Notes: generated by a model from the sequence alone, not told the origin. DNA of 64,000 nucleotides from Pseudomonas koreensis (GCF_025447595.1 NZ_JAOEJU010000003.1:300985-364984); one strand, 5' to 3'. Positions 1 to 9,091 are shown, counted from the stretch's first letter. Program-made: numbers and translations.

Positions 1-362
1 ATTGCGGCGCCATGACTGCCATCGCTCAGTGCAAATGCATGGATCATCTGCCCGCCGTCAGCGGCTGGTTGCAACACGCCGAGTCGGCGAAAGTGGTCAA
101 CGAATCGCGGCCGCACGCCAATGATGCGGCCAAGCTGAGTTCAATGGTGCGGGAAAACGTGATCGCGCAACTGGCGAACATCCAGACTCACCCGAGCGTG
201 CGCCTGGCCCAGGAGAAACGCCTGCTGAATCTGCATGGCTGGGTCTACGACATCGAGACCGGTTCCATCGACGCGCTGAGTGCCGACCGCCGTACCTTCG
301 TCTCGCTGGCGGAGCAACCGTCAACGTGCGCGGTGTACGGTCAGGCAGTCGATGCTGCTTGA
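1..362 (+). CDS. beta-carbonic anhydrase, C-terminal part (5' end outside window)
   Basis: Interconverts CO2 and bicarbonate in the cytoplasm using zinc. Only the last ~120 residues are present. The first in-frame codons read C-G-A-M, the end of the H-S-D-C-G-A-M signature of beta-class enzymes, so the first visible cysteine is probably a zinc ligand and the catalytic N-terminal half lies upstream. The downstream segment S-G-W-L-Q-H-A and the [11 protein letters not shown] stretch are typical of the family's C-terminal half. An ATG at position 12 is internal and not the real start. The gene ends at TGA just before a strong hairpin shared with the convergent gene. Confidence 0.9.
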   Translation, partial: CGAMTAIAQCKCMDHLPAVSGWLQHAESAKVVNESRPHANDAAKLSSMVRENVIAQLANIQTHPSVRLAQEKRLLNLHGWVYDIETGSIDALSADRRTFVSLAEQPSTCAVYGQAVDAA

Positions 363-366
363 AAAC

Positions 367-405
367 ACAACGCCGCGCCCGTCATTGCGACGGGCGCGGC
401 GTTGT
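367..405. terminator. bidirectional intrinsic terminator
   Basis: A perfect 17-bp stem (367-383 with 389-405) closes a 5-nt loop between the convergent carbonic anhydrase and ProA-like genes. Short T-rich stretches follow on both strands. Confidence 0.85.
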
Positions 406-410
406 TCTGT

Positions 411-1913
411 TCAGCGTTTTACGCCCAGATCGATCTGCGTCATGCGGCTGCGTACGGTGAACACACCGTCGCCGGAAAGGATCGCGCTGCGGGCAAACAA
501 CCGGCCGCTTTCCCAGTTCGAAAGGCCCAGTTCCGGCTTGTTCAGCGCGTACTGACCATCGACCCAACGGGTGATCCCGTTACCCACGAACGGCGCGTTG
601 ACCGCGCTGTAGAAGCGCTCCTGGACCGCCGCGTCTTCACTTATCAGCGATACAGTGAATTGCGGGCTGTAGCGATTGAACAGCGCGATGGCCTGATCCA
701 GATCGTCGACGATCATCAGGCTGGTTTCCGGGGTTTCTTCCCATTCCCACTCGCGGCCCAGTTGAGCTTCCGGCAAAGGTTCGGCCAGGGCTTCGGTCTG
801 GTAACCCTCGGCGCGATAGACCTCGACCGTCGCGTTCCGCCAGTCGCTCGGCAGATAGCTTTCGCTGCCTTCGACGATGTGCAATTTGCAGCCCTGACCG
901 CGCGCGGCACCGGCCTGCTGCAAGGCGTCGAGGAACAGCGGCACCAGTTCGGCAGCACGGTCACGCTGGATCAGGCAGACGTTCAGCGTGTTGCAAACCT
1001 TGCGATCCAGCGAGTTGCGCACCACAGCGGCGAAGCGTGTGGCGTCGGCATCACGATCAGCGATCAGCCACGCACCACCGGTGCCGTGCAGGCTGACGGC
1101 GGTGCCGGCCTGCTGGGCGATGCTGCCCAGCTGACTGACAGCACGGCCAGAACCACGGGCCACCGCCAGCGACAGACGCCGGTCGGCAAACATCGCCCAA
1201 CCGGCGGCGTGGTTGACGCTCTCCACCAGCGACACCGCACCCGCCGGCAGACCGGCATCGGCCAGCGCCGGGTTCAGGGCGTGGGTAACGATGGCTTGCG
1301 CGGTGCCCAGCGCATCGCTGCCAATCCGCAGCACGGCGGTGTTGCCGGTGCGCAGTACGCCAGCAGCGTCAGCGAAAACATTCGGTCGACCTTCGAACAC
1401 GAACGCGACGATGCCCAGCGGCGACACCACTTGCTCGACCTTCCAGCCGTCATGCTCGACGCTGCTGATTACTTTGCCACGGGTGGCCGGCGCATCACGC
1501 CAGGCGCGCAGACCGGCGATCATGTCGCGGCGCATGCGCTCGTCGGCGAGCAAACGGGTGGTGGAACGACCGCGAGCCTTGGCCCGCTCGATGTCGGCGA
1601 GGTTGGCGGTTTCGATCAGCGCCCAGGCGTCCGGGTTTTCCAGGCGTTGGGCGAACAGATCGAAGAAGCGGCTGATGGCCTCATCCGATACAGCGGACAA
1701 CGCGGTAAACGCCGCCGCTGCGCGCTCTATCGCCACCGACGCCGCCTGTTGATCCACCACCGGAATCAGCAACAGCTCGCCGCTCACCTGCTCCACCAAC
1801 AGATGGTCGCCGGGTCGGAAACGCTCGGCCAGTTCGGGGCTGACCACGGTGACGCGGTTACCGGCGAAAGGGATAGCCGTGCCAGCGACGAGACGTTCGA
1901 GCGCGAGAGACAT
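411..1913 (-). CDS. ProA-like glutamate-5-semialdehyde/aldehyde dehydrogenase, 500 aa
   Basis: Member of the aldehyde dehydrogenase superfamily close to gamma-glutamyl phosphate reductase (ProA). Family signs are the V-S-P-L-G-I-V-A-F-V-F-E-G-R-P-N block at about residues 163-178 and the catalytic-cysteine segment K-V-C-N-T-L-N with Cys307. ProA normally has about 420 residues and makes glutamate-5-semialdehyde for proline synthesis. This protein is about 80 residues longer, with an extra N-terminal stretch (about 1-60) before the helical start of the ALDH fold. It is therefore probably a paralogue or a distinct subfamily rather than the housekeeping ProA. The gene lies 69 nt downstream of glsB on the same strand, which would make glutamate metabolism a plausible shared theme (inference). 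Confidence 0.75.
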   Translation of the reverse strand: MSLALERLVAGTAIPFAGNRVTVVSPELAERFRPGDHLLVEQVSGELLLIPVVDQQAASVAIERAAAAFTALSAVSDEAISRFFDLFAQRLENPDAWALIETANLADIERAKARGRSTTRLLADERMRRDMIAGLRAWRDAPATRGKVISSVEHDGWKVEQVVSPLGIVAFVFEGRPNVFADAAGVLRTGNTAVLRIGSDALGTAQAIVTHALNPALADAGLPAGAVSLVESVNHAAGWAMFADRRLSLAVARGSGRAVSQLGSIAQQAGTAVSLHGTGGAWLIADRDADATRFAAVVRNSLDRKVCNTLNVCLIQRDRAAELVPLFLDALQQAGAARGQGCKLHIVEGSESYLPSDWRNATVEVYRAEGYQTEALAEPLPEAQLGREWEWEETPETSLMIVDDLDQAIALFNRYSPQFTVSLISEDAAVQERFYSAVNAPFVGNGITRWVDGQYALNKPELGLSNWESGRLFARSAILSGDGVFTVRSRMTQIDLGVKR

Positions 1914-1982
1914 GGAGCGGATTCACCATATTGAGGGCGGCCGGAAAATGTATAGGTTGGCCTCCCTCAAAGCAACATGGCC

Positions 1983-2891
1983 TCAGAACACCGACCAGCC
2001 AATCCGCGAACTGAGCATTTCCAGCGCTGCCATCCCCGCCAGCGAATTGCCCGCCGTGTTCAGCTCCGGCGACCACACGCACACCGTGAACTGCCCCGGC
2101 ACCACTGCGACGATGCCGCCACCGACGCCGCTCTTGCCCGGCAAGCCGACGCGGTAGGCGAAGTTACCGGCCTCGTCGTAAAGACCGCTGGTGGCCATGA
2201 TCGAATTGACTTGCTGGGTCTGGCGGCGAGTAAGTATCTGCTCGCCGCTGTGCTTGCAGAACCCGTCGTTGGCCAGGAAACAGAACGCCCGGGCCAGATC
2301 GATGCAGCTCATGCGCAACGCGCAGTGGCTGAAATAGCTGCGCAACACCGCTTCGACATCGTTGTGGAAATTGCCGAAGGATTGCATCAGGTACGCCATC
2401 GCCGCGTTGCGCGCGCGGTGCTGGTATTCGGAGTCGGCGACCTTGCCGTCGACCATCACCTGCGGGTTGCCCGACAGCCGCCGCACGAAGTCGCGCATCG
2501 ACAACGCCGGCGCCGCAAAGCGTGACTGGTTGATGTCGCAGATCACCAGCGCGCCGGCATTGATGAACGGGTTGCGCGGACGGCCGCGTTCGAACTCCAG
2601 CTGCACCAGCGAGTTGAACGGCTGGCCGGACGGCTCGTGGCCCAGGCGTTCCCAGATCGCCTCGCCGGAATGTTCAATGGCCTGCACCAGGCTGAACACC
2701 TTGGAAATACTTTGCACCGAGAACGGCGTCTCGGCGTCGCCGGCGCAATACATCTCGCCGTCGTTGCCATACACGGCGATGCCCAATTGATTGGCCGGCA
2801 CGGTGCCGAGGGCGGGAATGTAGTCAGCCACCTTGCCCTGCCCGATCAGGGGCCGGACAGCGTCAAGGATCTCGTTCAACAGCGCTTGCAT
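1983..2891 (-). CDS. glsB: glutaminase, GlsB type
   Basis: Hydrolyses glutamine to glutamate and ammonia. The 302-residue length matches the bacterial glutaminase family, which has a serine beta-lactamase-like fold. The S-V-Q-S-I-S-K-V-F segment carries the catalytic Ser-x-x-Lys pair, and F-I-N-A-G-A-L and G-K-S-G-V-G-G-G-I are further family motifs. The open frame continues about 80 codons upstream, but that part runs through a REP element. The ATG at 2891, giving [10 protein letters not shown], matches the usual N-terminus and was chosen. The ProA-like gene follows on the same strand. Confidence 0.93.
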   Translation of the reverse strand: MQALLNEILDAVRPLIGQGKVADYIPALGTVPANQLGIAVYGNDGEMYCAGDAETPFSVQSISKVFSLVQAIEHSGEAIWERLGHEPSGQPFNSLVQLEFERGRPRNPFINAGALVICDINQSRFAAPALSMRDFVRRLSGNPQVMVDGKVADSEYQHRARNAAMAYLMQSFGNFHNDVEAVLRSYFSHCALRMSCIDLARAFCFLANDGFCKHSGEQILTRRQTQQVNSIMATSGLYDEAGNFAYRVGLPGKSGVGGGIVAVVPGQFTVCVWSPELNTAGNSLAGMAALEMLSSRIGWSVF

Positions 2892-2992
2892 GCCGGGTTC
2901 CGAAGTCTCGCCCCATGGGATTGCGGGGACACCGTGGCTAGACGCTGCGGGTCTGAGGCAAATCACACATTCGGAATAATTGGAGATCCAGT

Positions 2993-3080
2993 GTGGGAGC
3001 GAGCCTGCTCGCGATGAGGCCAGCACAGCCAGCAGCCTCGGTGCCTGACCCACCGCTATCGCGAGCAGGCTCGCTCCCAC
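2993..3080. repeat. REPIN: inverted REP pair, GAGCCTGCTC subtype
   Basis: Arms 2993-3015 and 3058-3080 are inverted copies beginning GTGGGAGCGAGCCTGC, separated by a variable spacer. It is intergenic, upstream of glsB. Confidence 0.9.
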
Positions 3081-3253
3081 TGTTTTTGCGCATGCTGTGT
3101 ATCGCAGTGTGTACGGCCCGACGCCCGACACATCCCGCGCACAAATCCGGCCCTCTGCGACACATCACCGATACAGCCCGGCGTTCAAATGAACCTGTCG
3201 ATCGGCAGCCCCGATCAAGCCTTTGAACTCACACATCGCATCGGAGATTCACC

Positions 3254-3457
3254 ATGACCAAGCGCTCGAAAACCTCCCTGACTCTGGGCCTGCTGCTTGC
3301 CGGTGGCCTGGCCCTGTCCAACGCCGCTTCAGCTTCCGAAGCGTTCAGCGTCAAGCAACTGGATCACGGCTACAGCCAGACCCAGGCCAAGGCCGACACG
3401 GCGGAAAAAACTTCGGAAGGCAAATGCGGCGAAGGCAAGTGCGGCGCTGGCGAGTAA
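3254..3457 (+). CDS. HvfA-like EGKCG peptide precursor, candidate copper-binding RiPP
   Basis: A 67-residue exported peptide. A signal peptide (K-R-S-K followed by L-G-L-L-L-A-G-G-L-A-L, probable cleavage after A-S-A near residue 28) is followed by a short linker and a C-terminal tail holding two exact EGKCG motifs (E55-G59 and E60-G64). In Haemophilus HvfA and related bufferin/oxazolone peptides, cysteines in EGKCG repeats are modified by a DUF692 (MNIO) enzyme with a partner protein, giving a copper ligand. A DoxX-family gene follows, as in hvf operons, but no DUF692 or DUF2063 gene is present in this window. Whether the peptide is modified is therefore unknown. Confidence 0.8.
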   Translation: MTKRSKTSLTLGLLLAGGLALSNAASASEAFSVKQLDHGYSQTQAKADTAEKTSEGKCGEGKCGAGE

Positions 3458-3466
3458 CCCTTTTCA

Positions 3467-3495
3467 CGGGGCACGTTGGTGCCCCGTTTTCTTTT
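3467..3495 (+). terminator. intrinsic terminator between peptide gene and DoxX gene
   Basis: A perfect 8-bp stem CGGGGCAC/GTGCCCCG (3467-3474 with 3479-3486) with a GTTG loop is followed by TTTTCTTTT. Readthrough would be needed for the DoxX gene, so it may set the peptide in excess. Confidence 0.85.
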
Positions 3496-3514
3496 GAATG
3501 AATGGAGCCTTCCC

Positions 3515-4030
3515 ATGACCACAGCTCTCTCGTCGGCCGTCAAAGGCCTGCACCTGAACCTCGACCGCGCCGGCCAGTGGCTCGCACCGCTGACCCTGCG
3601 CCTGTTCATCGCCTGGGAATTCTTCGAATCCGGGCTGGAGAAACTCAACGGCCAGAACTGGTTCGAAGACATCCAGGAGCGGTTCCCGTTTCCCTTCGAT
3701 CGCCTGCCGGCGACGCTGAACTGGGAGCTGTCGATGTGGGCCGAGCTGATCTGCGCGCTGGCGATCCTGATCGGATTCGGCACGCGGATTTCGGCGATTT
3801 CGCTGATGGTCGTAACCGTCGTCGCCACCGCAGCCGTCCACTGGCCGGCGGACTGGTCATCGTTGAGTGAGCTGGCCCAGGGTTACGCGATCACCAACAA
3901 GGGCTTCGGCAACTTCAAGCTGCCGGCAATCTATCTGGCTGCGCTGGTGCCGCTGGTGTTTGCCGGGGCCGGCAAGTTGAGCGTGGATGCGTGGCTGGCG
4001 CGGTTCTTCTGGAAACGCGCCAGCCGCTGA
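3515..4030 (+). CDS. DoxX-family membrane protein, HvfX-like
   Basis: A 171-residue inner-membrane protein of the DoxX/DoxD family with four predicted hydrophobic segments (about 20-40, 75-95, 97-120 and 138-158). It has the family start [18 protein letters not shown] and the paired acidic and Trp residues N-W-F-E-D-I-Q-E. DoxX proteins accompany HvfA-type peptides in hvf operons (named HvfX in that setting), where they are thought to support copper handling or thiol/redox homeostasis. ATG at 3515 with GGAGCC upstream was preferred to an upstream in-frame start that would lie in the terminator. Its own promoter was not identified. Confidence 0.85.
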   Translation: MTTALSSAVKGLHLNLDRAGQWLAPLTLRLFIAWEFFESGLEKLNGQNWFEDIQERFPFPFDRLPATLNWELSMWAELICALAILIGFGTRISAISLMVVTVVATAAVHWPADWSSLSELAQGYAITNKGFGNFKLPAIYLAALVPLVFAGAGKLSVDAWLARFFWKRASR

Positions 4031-4033
4031 GGA

Positions 4034-5638
4034 TCAATGCGCCCGGTCCAGCCCGGCCAGCAACGCGCTGTCGCGGCTGTAGATGTCCGGCGCGTAGAGT
4101 ACGCGGCCCTGACTGTCGACCTGCGCCGTCCAGTAGGTCATCAGGATCGGCACCGGGTTGCTCAACCGGAACTCGTGAGTGGTGCCGGTGGCGAGCAAGG
4201 TGTCGGTGCGGGCAATCTCCGCCGGGCTTAACAGGAAGTCGCGCAGCTTCATCGGATGCTCGACCCGCACGCAGCCGGAGCTGAACGCCCGTGGCCCCTT
4301 GTCGAACAGCGCCTTGCTCGGCGTGTCATGCAGGTACACCGAGAACGGGTTGGGGAACCGAATGACCATCTGCCCCAGCGGGTTGCGCGGCCCGGCGTCC
4401 TGACGCAGAAGGATGTTGCCGGGGTTGTCCCAGTCGATGTCGGCGGCGGCCAGCGGCTGGCCGTTGGCGTCGAGCACTTGCAGATTCTGACGGCTGAGGA
4501 AGGTCTGGTCCTTGCGGATCTCCGGCAGTTTGTCTTCCTTCCAGATGGTCGGCGGCACGGTCCAGGTCGGGTTGAGTGTCAGACGCGTGACCCGGGATTT
4601 GAGCAACGGGGTCTGGCGTTCGGCGCGACCGACCTGGGTACGGGTCTGCCACACCGGCAGGCCACCCTGATACAGCGTCAATTCGGCAGCGGCGACGTTG
4701 ACCAGCAAACCGTCCGGCTCCATGTCCTGAGCCATCCAGCGGAAACGTTCGAGATTGACCCGTAGCTGTTCGCGTCGGGTCAGCGGACTGATGTTGAGTT
4801 CGGCAATCGTCCCCGGCCCCACCACCCCGTCAGCCTGCAATGAGTGAGTGGCCTGAAAACTTTTCACCGCCGCGACCAGTGCGCCGTGATAGGCGTTGTC
4901 CGGCGTGGCGACTGCACTGCTCAGATAACCTTCACTGTGGAGCCGCCGAGCCAGTTCCGGCACACGCTTGTCTTCCATGTCCGGACGCAGCAACGGGCCG
5001 TTGCCCACCGACGTCCATTGGGGCAAGGCTTGCAGGCGCTGCGCCGCATACAGGTGGCGCAGATTCTGATATTGCGCCAGACGCGGACGGGCCAGATCGA
5101 AGGCGGCTGGAATGTTGCGCATGCCCGGCACGGCGATGGCAAGCAATTCAACCTGACGGTCGCGTGGCGTTTCGTCGGAATGCCACAAGGGTTCGAAGTG
5201 TGATTGCAACAGGCGCCCGTAATGCAAATCCTGCAAGGCCTGGAGGTAGTAGCGGCTGATCTCGATGTCGGCGCACAGCTCGCCGTCGTGCGGCGCGGTG
5301 AGCGCCACCGGATAACGTGTCGGGTTCAAGCCATCGTCGGCCAACAGCTGCAATTGCGCATGCAAGGCCGGCAATTGCCCGCCATCCGCCCACACCGGCA
5401 TCCAGTCCTGTTGCTGATAGAACGCCCGCAACTGATCCAGCGCCGGTCCATTGAGACGGGTGCCGATTGCCGGACATGCCAACGGCAGATCGAGCAAAAC
5501 GGCCTGCAGCGGACTTTGCGGCTCGACCGGCATTTCAGCCGGCGGCACCGGCAATGGCGCAAGCGGCTCCTCGGCGCAAGCGACAAACGGCGCAGCGAGC
5601 AAACAAATGCTCAAGTAGCATGCATACTTTTTGAACAA
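4034..5638 (-). CDS. L,D-transpeptidase of the YcbB/LdtD type
   Basis: A periplasmic peptidoglycan cross-linking enzyme forming 3-3 links, 534 residues. An N-terminal signal peptide ends near A-C-A|E-E (about residue 22). A peptidoglycan-binding domain follows (about 245-285, with D-G-V-V-G-P-G-T), then the YkuD catalytic domain with H437 in V-Y-L-H-D-T-P and S-S-G-C456-V-R458, the nucleophilic cysteine motif. The length and this domain order fit the large YcbB class, which is normally insensitive to most penicillins. It is convergent with the DoxX gene, with only 3 nt between the stops. Confidence 0.92.
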   Translation of the reverse strand: MFKKYACYLSICLLAAPFVACAEEPLAPLPVPPAEMPVEPQSPLQAVLLDLPLACPAIGTRLNGPALDQLRAFYQQQDWMPVWADGGQLPALHAQLQLLADDGLNPTRYPVALTAPHDGELCADIEISRYYLQALQDLHYGRLLQSHFEPLWHSDETPRDRQVELLAIAVPGMRNIPAAFDLARPRLAQYQNLRHLYAAQRLQALPQWTSVGNGPLLRPDMEDKRVPELARRLHSEGYLSSAVATPDNAYHGALVAAVKSFQATHSLQADGVVGPGTIAELNISPLTRREQLRVNLERFRWMAQDMEPDGLLVNVAAAELTLYQGGLPVWQTRTQVGRAERQTPLLKSRVTRLTLNPTWTVPPTIWKEDKLPEIRKDQTFLSRQNLQVLDANGQPLAAADIDWDNPGNILLRQDAGPRNPLGQMVIRFPNPFSVYLHDTPSKALFDKGPRAFSSGCVRVEHPMKLRDFLLSPAEIARTDTLLATGTTHEFRLSNPVPILMTYWTAQVDSQGRVLYAPDIYSRDSALLAGLDRAH

Positions 5639-5789
5639 CTGCTTTACTCCAATCCATGGCCGTCCTGATTGACGGTCAACCTTACCTCAGGTGCGGTGAA
5701 CAGTCAGGCCCGATTCGCGGGCCTGCCGGGGACGACTGGACGTCAGGAGCCTAAGTGCCAAACAAGTAGCAAGTGGAGACTCACTTTAA

Positions 5790-6503
5790 ATGTTGACGTT
5801 TTTGCGCCGACTTCTGCTGACTGCCACCGCCATTGGCGTGCTGACCAGCCCCGTTTTTGCCGCCGGCACCTCTTCGCCGGTTCTGTACACCAGCCTCGCC
5901 CACGCCGCTCCGGAACTCAATCCCCAGGCGCTGAAAGGTGCCTTGAACGCCATGCAATGTGCGATCAACAACGGCGCGAAGCAGTCCCGTCATCTGGCGA
6001 TCATCGACTACTCGCAGCCGTCCACCGAACGCCGCTTGTGGATCTTCGACCTGACACGCAAGACATTGGTGTTGCGCGACCTGGTGGCCCACGGTTCGAA
6101 CTCCGGGGAAAACTTCGCCACCCGCTTCTCCAACCGTGAAGGCAGTTTTCAATCCAGCCTCGGCCTGTTCCGCACCCAGGAAAGTTACCAGGGCACTCAC
6201 GGTTACTCGCTGCGCATGGACGGTCTGGAGCCCGGCGTCAACGATATGGCCCGTGACCGCGCCATCGTGATCCACGCCGCCGACTACGTGAACCCGTTCT
6301 GGAGCAAACGTACGGGCCGCCTGGGCCGCAGCCAGGGTTGCCCGGCCGTGCGGCCACAGGTCGCCAAACGGGTGATCGACAGCCTGAAGAATGGCCAATT
6401 CATGTTCTCCTGGTACCCGGATCAGCAGTGGCTGAAATCCTCGCCGTACCTCAACTGCCAGCCACAACAGATCGCGAGCATTCTCAGCACCCACGCCAGC
6501 TGA
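5790..6503 (+). CDS. exported murein L,D-transpeptidase catalytic-domain protein (YkuD_2 type)
   Basis: A 237-residue secreted protein. A signal peptide covers about residues 1-25 (F-L-R-R-L-L-L, cleavage near V-F-A-A). The catalytic region has H101-G-S-N-S-G, I-V-I-H162 and S-Q-G-C184-P-A-V, a variant of the SxGCxR nucleophile motif seen in the YkuD_2 family. The reaction is not established by sequence alone, and L,D-transpeptidase or carboxypeptidase activity is likely. It is divergent from the larger YcbB-type gene across a 151-bp gap, placing two different cysteine peptidoglycan enzymes side by side. Confidence 0.82.
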   Translation: MLTFLRRLLLTATAIGVLTSPVFAAGTSSPVLYTSLAHAAPELNPQALKGALNAMQCAINNGAKQSRHLAIIDYSQPSTERRLWIFDLTRKTLVLRDLVAHGSNSGENFATRFSNREGSFQSSLGLFRTQESYQGTHGYSLRMDGLEPGVNDMARDRAIVIHAADYVNPFWSKRTGRLGRSQGCPAVRPQVAKRVIDSLKNGQFMFSWYPDQQWLKSSPYLNCQPQQIASILSTHAS

Positions 6504-6552
6504 ATACTCTGTGGGAGTGCGCTGGCTTCCACAGGTTCGGTTTATTACAGAT

Positions 6553-6568
6553 TTGTCATCGAGTTGTC
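6553..6568 (+). promoter_or_regulatory. direct repeat, candidate response-regulator site
   Basis: TTGTC at 6553-6557 recurs at 6564-6568, 11 bp apart, about 85 bp before the DUF2790 start. OmpR-type regulators of metal-response operons bind such direct repeats. The assignment to the adjacent regulator is inference. Confidence 0.3.
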
Positions 6569-6650
6569 GGTTTGCCGAGCGGATCGCCCGGTAGCTTGAA
6601 GTTATCCCGGCCAGAACGCCGATCAACTTCAACGACTCGAGTGACCCATC

Positions 6651-6908
6651 ATGAAAACCCTGATCCTCGCCTTCACCGCCCTCCTCGCCACCGGTTCCGT
6701 GTTCGCCGCGCCAGCACCGGACGCTGCCGTCATTCATGACAAAACCGGCTTCTTCGTGCACCTGGATGTCGACAAAGTCATCTCCAGCACCGATATTTCC
6801 CAGGCTTGCGGCGTGATCCCCGCGCAGCTCAACTACCTCGACCACCAGGGCCGTGAACATGTGCTGGACTATCAAGTGCAAGGCAGCGGCTGCATCAATG
6901 ACAATTGA
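6651..6908 (+). CDS. DUF2790 small exported protein
   Basis: An 85-residue periplasmic protein with a clear signal peptide (M-K-T-L-I-L-A-F-T-A, cleavage after V-F-A-A, about residue 20). The mature domain ends in Q-G-S-G-C-I-N-D-N, with two cysteines at about 55 and 81 that could form a disulfide. DUF2790 is a Pseudomonas-centred family of unknown function, often found next to metal-responsive two-component genes, as here. The response-regulator gene starts 12 nt downstream, so all three genes probably form one operon. Function is not known. Confidence 0.85.
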   Translation: MKTLILAFTALLATGSVFAAPAPDAAVIHDKTGFFVHLDVDKVISSTDISQACGVIPAQLNYLDHQGREHVLDYQVQGSGCINDN

Positions 6909-6920
6909 GGCACAGTGCCC

Positions 6921-7592
6921 ATGAATATCCTTGTTGTCGAAGACGAACCCAAGGCCGGCAATTACTTGCTCAACGGCTTGCAGGAACTGGGCTACAGCGT
7001 GAGCCTGGCGCGAGACGGCGCCGACGGTCTGCACCTGGCGCTGGAGTTCGACTTCGACGTGATCGTTCTGGACGTGATGATGCCGAAAATGGATGGCTGG
7101 GAAGTCCTGCGCCGGCTGCGCAAGGAAACCGACACGCCGGTGCTGTTCCTCACCGCCCGCGACGACATCGCCGACCGGGTCAAGGGTCTGGAACTGGGCG
7201 CTGACGATTACCTGATCAAGCCGTTTTCCTTCGCCGAACTGGTGGCGCGCCTGCGCACCCTGACCCGGCGCGGGCCGATCCATGAAGAAGAGCAATTGCA
7301 AGTGGCCGATCTGCAGATCGACGTGCTCAAGCGCCGGGTCGTTCGCGCCGGCAACCGGGTCACCCTGACCAACAAGGAATTCGCGTTGCTGCAACTGTTC
7401 GCCACCCATACCGGGCAAGTGCTGTCGCGTTCGCTGATCGCCTCGCGGGTGTGGGACATGAATTTCGACAGCGACACCAACGTGGTCGATGTCGCCGTAC
7501 GCCGCCTGCGGGCGAAGATCGACGATCCGTTCCCGCTCAAGCTGATCCACAGCGTGCGCGGCATCGGCTACCGCTTCGATACCCAGCCATGA
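6921..7592 (+). CDS. heavy-metal type response regulator (CzcR/CopR/IrlR-like)
   Basis: OmpR/PhoB-class regulator of 223 residues with an N-terminal receiver domain (acidic pair E7-D8, phosphoacceptor D51 in V-L-D-V-M-M-P, T-A-R-D, switch lysine in L-I-K-P-F) and a C-terminal winged helix (about 130-220, ending I-R-G-I-G-Y-R-F-style). The overall sequence fits the heavy-metal response regulator group. ATG at 6921 has GAGG 10 nt upstream. A GTG two codons earlier is less likely. It overlaps the kinase start by ATGA, so the two are translationally coupled. The inducing metal cannot be read from sequence. Confidence 0.9.
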   Translation: MNILVVEDEPKAGNYLLNGLQELGYSVSLARDGADGLHLALEFDFDVIVLDVMMPKMDGWEVLRRLRKETDTPVLFLTARDDIADRVKGLELGADDYLIKPFSFAELVARLRTLTRRGPIHEEEQLQVADLQIDVLKRRVVRAGNRVTLTNKEFALLQLFATHTGQVLSRSLIASRVWDMNFDSDTNVVDVAVRRLRAKIDDPFPLKLIHSVRGIGYRFDTQP

Positions 7593-8995
7593 AAATCGCC
7601 GGCACGTACTCCCTGACCTTGCGTCTGGCGCTGGTCTTCGCCGTGCTCGCCTTCGCCGCACTGGCTGGCCTGGGCGCGGCACTTTACAACCAGCTGGAAG
7701 AGCAACTGACTCGCCGCGACGACATCCAGTTGGTCAGCCGCATCGATCAACTGCGCACCATCCTCAACGACAGCAACACGCTGGAATTGATCAAGACCAA
7801 ACCGGCGCTGTTTCAGAACATGCTGGGCAACCGCGAAGCGCTCTTGACCATCAGCGCGCCGGGACAACCACCCTTGTTCGTGGTCAACCCCAGCGACCTG
7901 GCACTGCCGAGCGTGCCCGCCGTGCCGGTCGACCATGTCATGGCGCTCAACGACGTGCAGCACCTGCCAAGCATCAACGGCGTGCCGTTCTCGGCGGTGG
8001 CGGCCAGTATCGACTCTGGCGACCAGGGCAATCTGCAGGTACTCATCGCCAAGGTGATGAGCGAGCGCACGGCGATGCTCGCCAATTACCGGCTCAGCGT
8101 GTACGGCCTCGCGTCACTGGCGGCGATTGTGCTGGCGCTGGTCGGCTGCCTGCTGGTGTATCGCGGCTTGCTGCCGCTGCGGCGGATTGCGCGGCATGCC
8201 CACGGCATCGGCATCGCCAACCTTGGCGAACGGCTCGACAGCCAAGGCACGCCCCGGGAACTGCAGCCGATGATCGAGTCTTTCAATGCGATGCTGGACC
8301 GGCTCGACAAAGGGGTTGCGCAACTGAGCCAGGTCTCCACCGACATGGCCCACGAACTGCGCACGCCGATCAACAACCTGCTCGGCGAGACCCAGGTCGC
8401 CCTGCAACAGAACCGCAGCGTCGACGCCTATCAACAGTTGCTCGCCTCCAACGTCGAAGAACTCGAACGGCTGGCGCGGATGCTCGACAACATGCTGTTT
8501 CTCGCCCGCACCGACCCTGCCAGCGCATTGAGCCAGCGGCAGGAGCTGGACGCCGGCGATGAGATGCAGCGCATTGCCGATTACTTCGAGGGATTGGCGG
8601 CGGACGTCGGCGTCACTATCGAGGCCAGTGGCAGCGGTGTGATCTGGGCCGAGCCGATGCTGCTGCGTCGGGCCCTGGCCAATCTGTGCGCCAACGCGAT
8701 CAAGTACGGCGCGGCGGATTCGACGTTGCAGGTCGAAGCCATCGCCGAAGCGGACGGCAGCTACCTGCGGGTACGCAATCAGGGCGCGACCATTCCTGCC
8801 GAGCATCTGTCGCGACTGTTCGAGCGCTTCTACCGTGTCGATCCGTCCCGCGAGCGCTCGGCCCAATCCAACGGACTGGGCCTGTCGATTGTCGCGACCA
8901 TCATGCAGTTGCATCAGGGTCGCTACAGCGTCAGCAGTGCCGACGGCATTACCTGCTTTGAACTGTTCTTTCCGGCCCGACAACTTCGGGATTGA
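7589..8995 (+). CDS. heavy-metal sensor histidine kinase
   Basis: Inner-membrane sensor of 468 residues. TM1 lies at about 11-34, the periplasmic sensing domain at 35-165 and TM2 at 170-192. HAMP follows at 193-245, and then the dimerisation/phosphoacceptor box S-T-D-M-A-H255-E-L-R-T-P. The HATPase region has [10 protein letters not shown] and G-L-G-L-S-I-V. The domain order and neighbouring regulator match the CzcS/CopS/IrlS group, which senses copper, zinc or cadmium in the periplasm. No metal efflux genes lie next to it in this window, so its regulon is elsewhere or limited to DUF2790. Confidence 0.9.
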   Translation: MKIAGTYSLTLRLALVFAVLAFAALAGLGAALYNQLEEQLTRRDDIQLVSRIDQLRTILNDSNTLELIKTKPALFQNMLGNREALLTISAPGQPPLFVVNPSDLALPSVPAVPVDHVMALNDVQHLPSINGVPFSAVAASIDSGDQGNLQVLIAKVMSERTAMLANYRLSVYGLASLAAIVLALVGCLLVYRGLLPLRRIARHAHGIGIANLGERLDSQGTPRELQPMIESFNAMLDRLDKGVAQLSQVSTDMAHELRTPINNLLGETQVALQQNRSVDAYQQLLASNVEELERLARMLDNMLFLARTDPASALSQRQELDAGDEMQRIADYFEGLAADVGVTIEASGSGVIWAEPMLLRRALANLCANAIKYGAADSTLQVEAIAEADGSYLRVRNQGATIPAEHLSRLFERFYRVDPSRERSAQSNGLGLSIVATIMQLHQGRYSVSSADGITCFELFFPARQLRD

Positions 8996-9004
8996 GTGCC
9001 CTTT

Positions 9005-9091
9005 GTGGGAGCGAGCCTGCTCGCGATAGCGTCGGATCAGCCAGCTTAATCAGCGCCGGACACTCCGCATCGCGAGCAGGCTCGCTCCCAC
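9005..9091. repeat. REPIN, overlapping the 3' end of the MFS gene
   Basis: Arms 9005-9027 and 9069-9091 are inverted GAGCCTGCTC-type REP copies. The right arm lies inside the coding sequence of the exporter. Confidence 0.9.

Noticed and set aside
402..1934. Long open frame on the plus strand opposite the ProA-like gene
   Set aside because: It mirrors the real gene in a GC-rich frame, has no family motifs and no start context.
5781..7682. 633-codon open frame on the minus strand
   Set aside because: It runs antisense to the YkuD_2, DUF2790 and regulator genes, all of which show clear motifs. It is low-complexity and has no domain.
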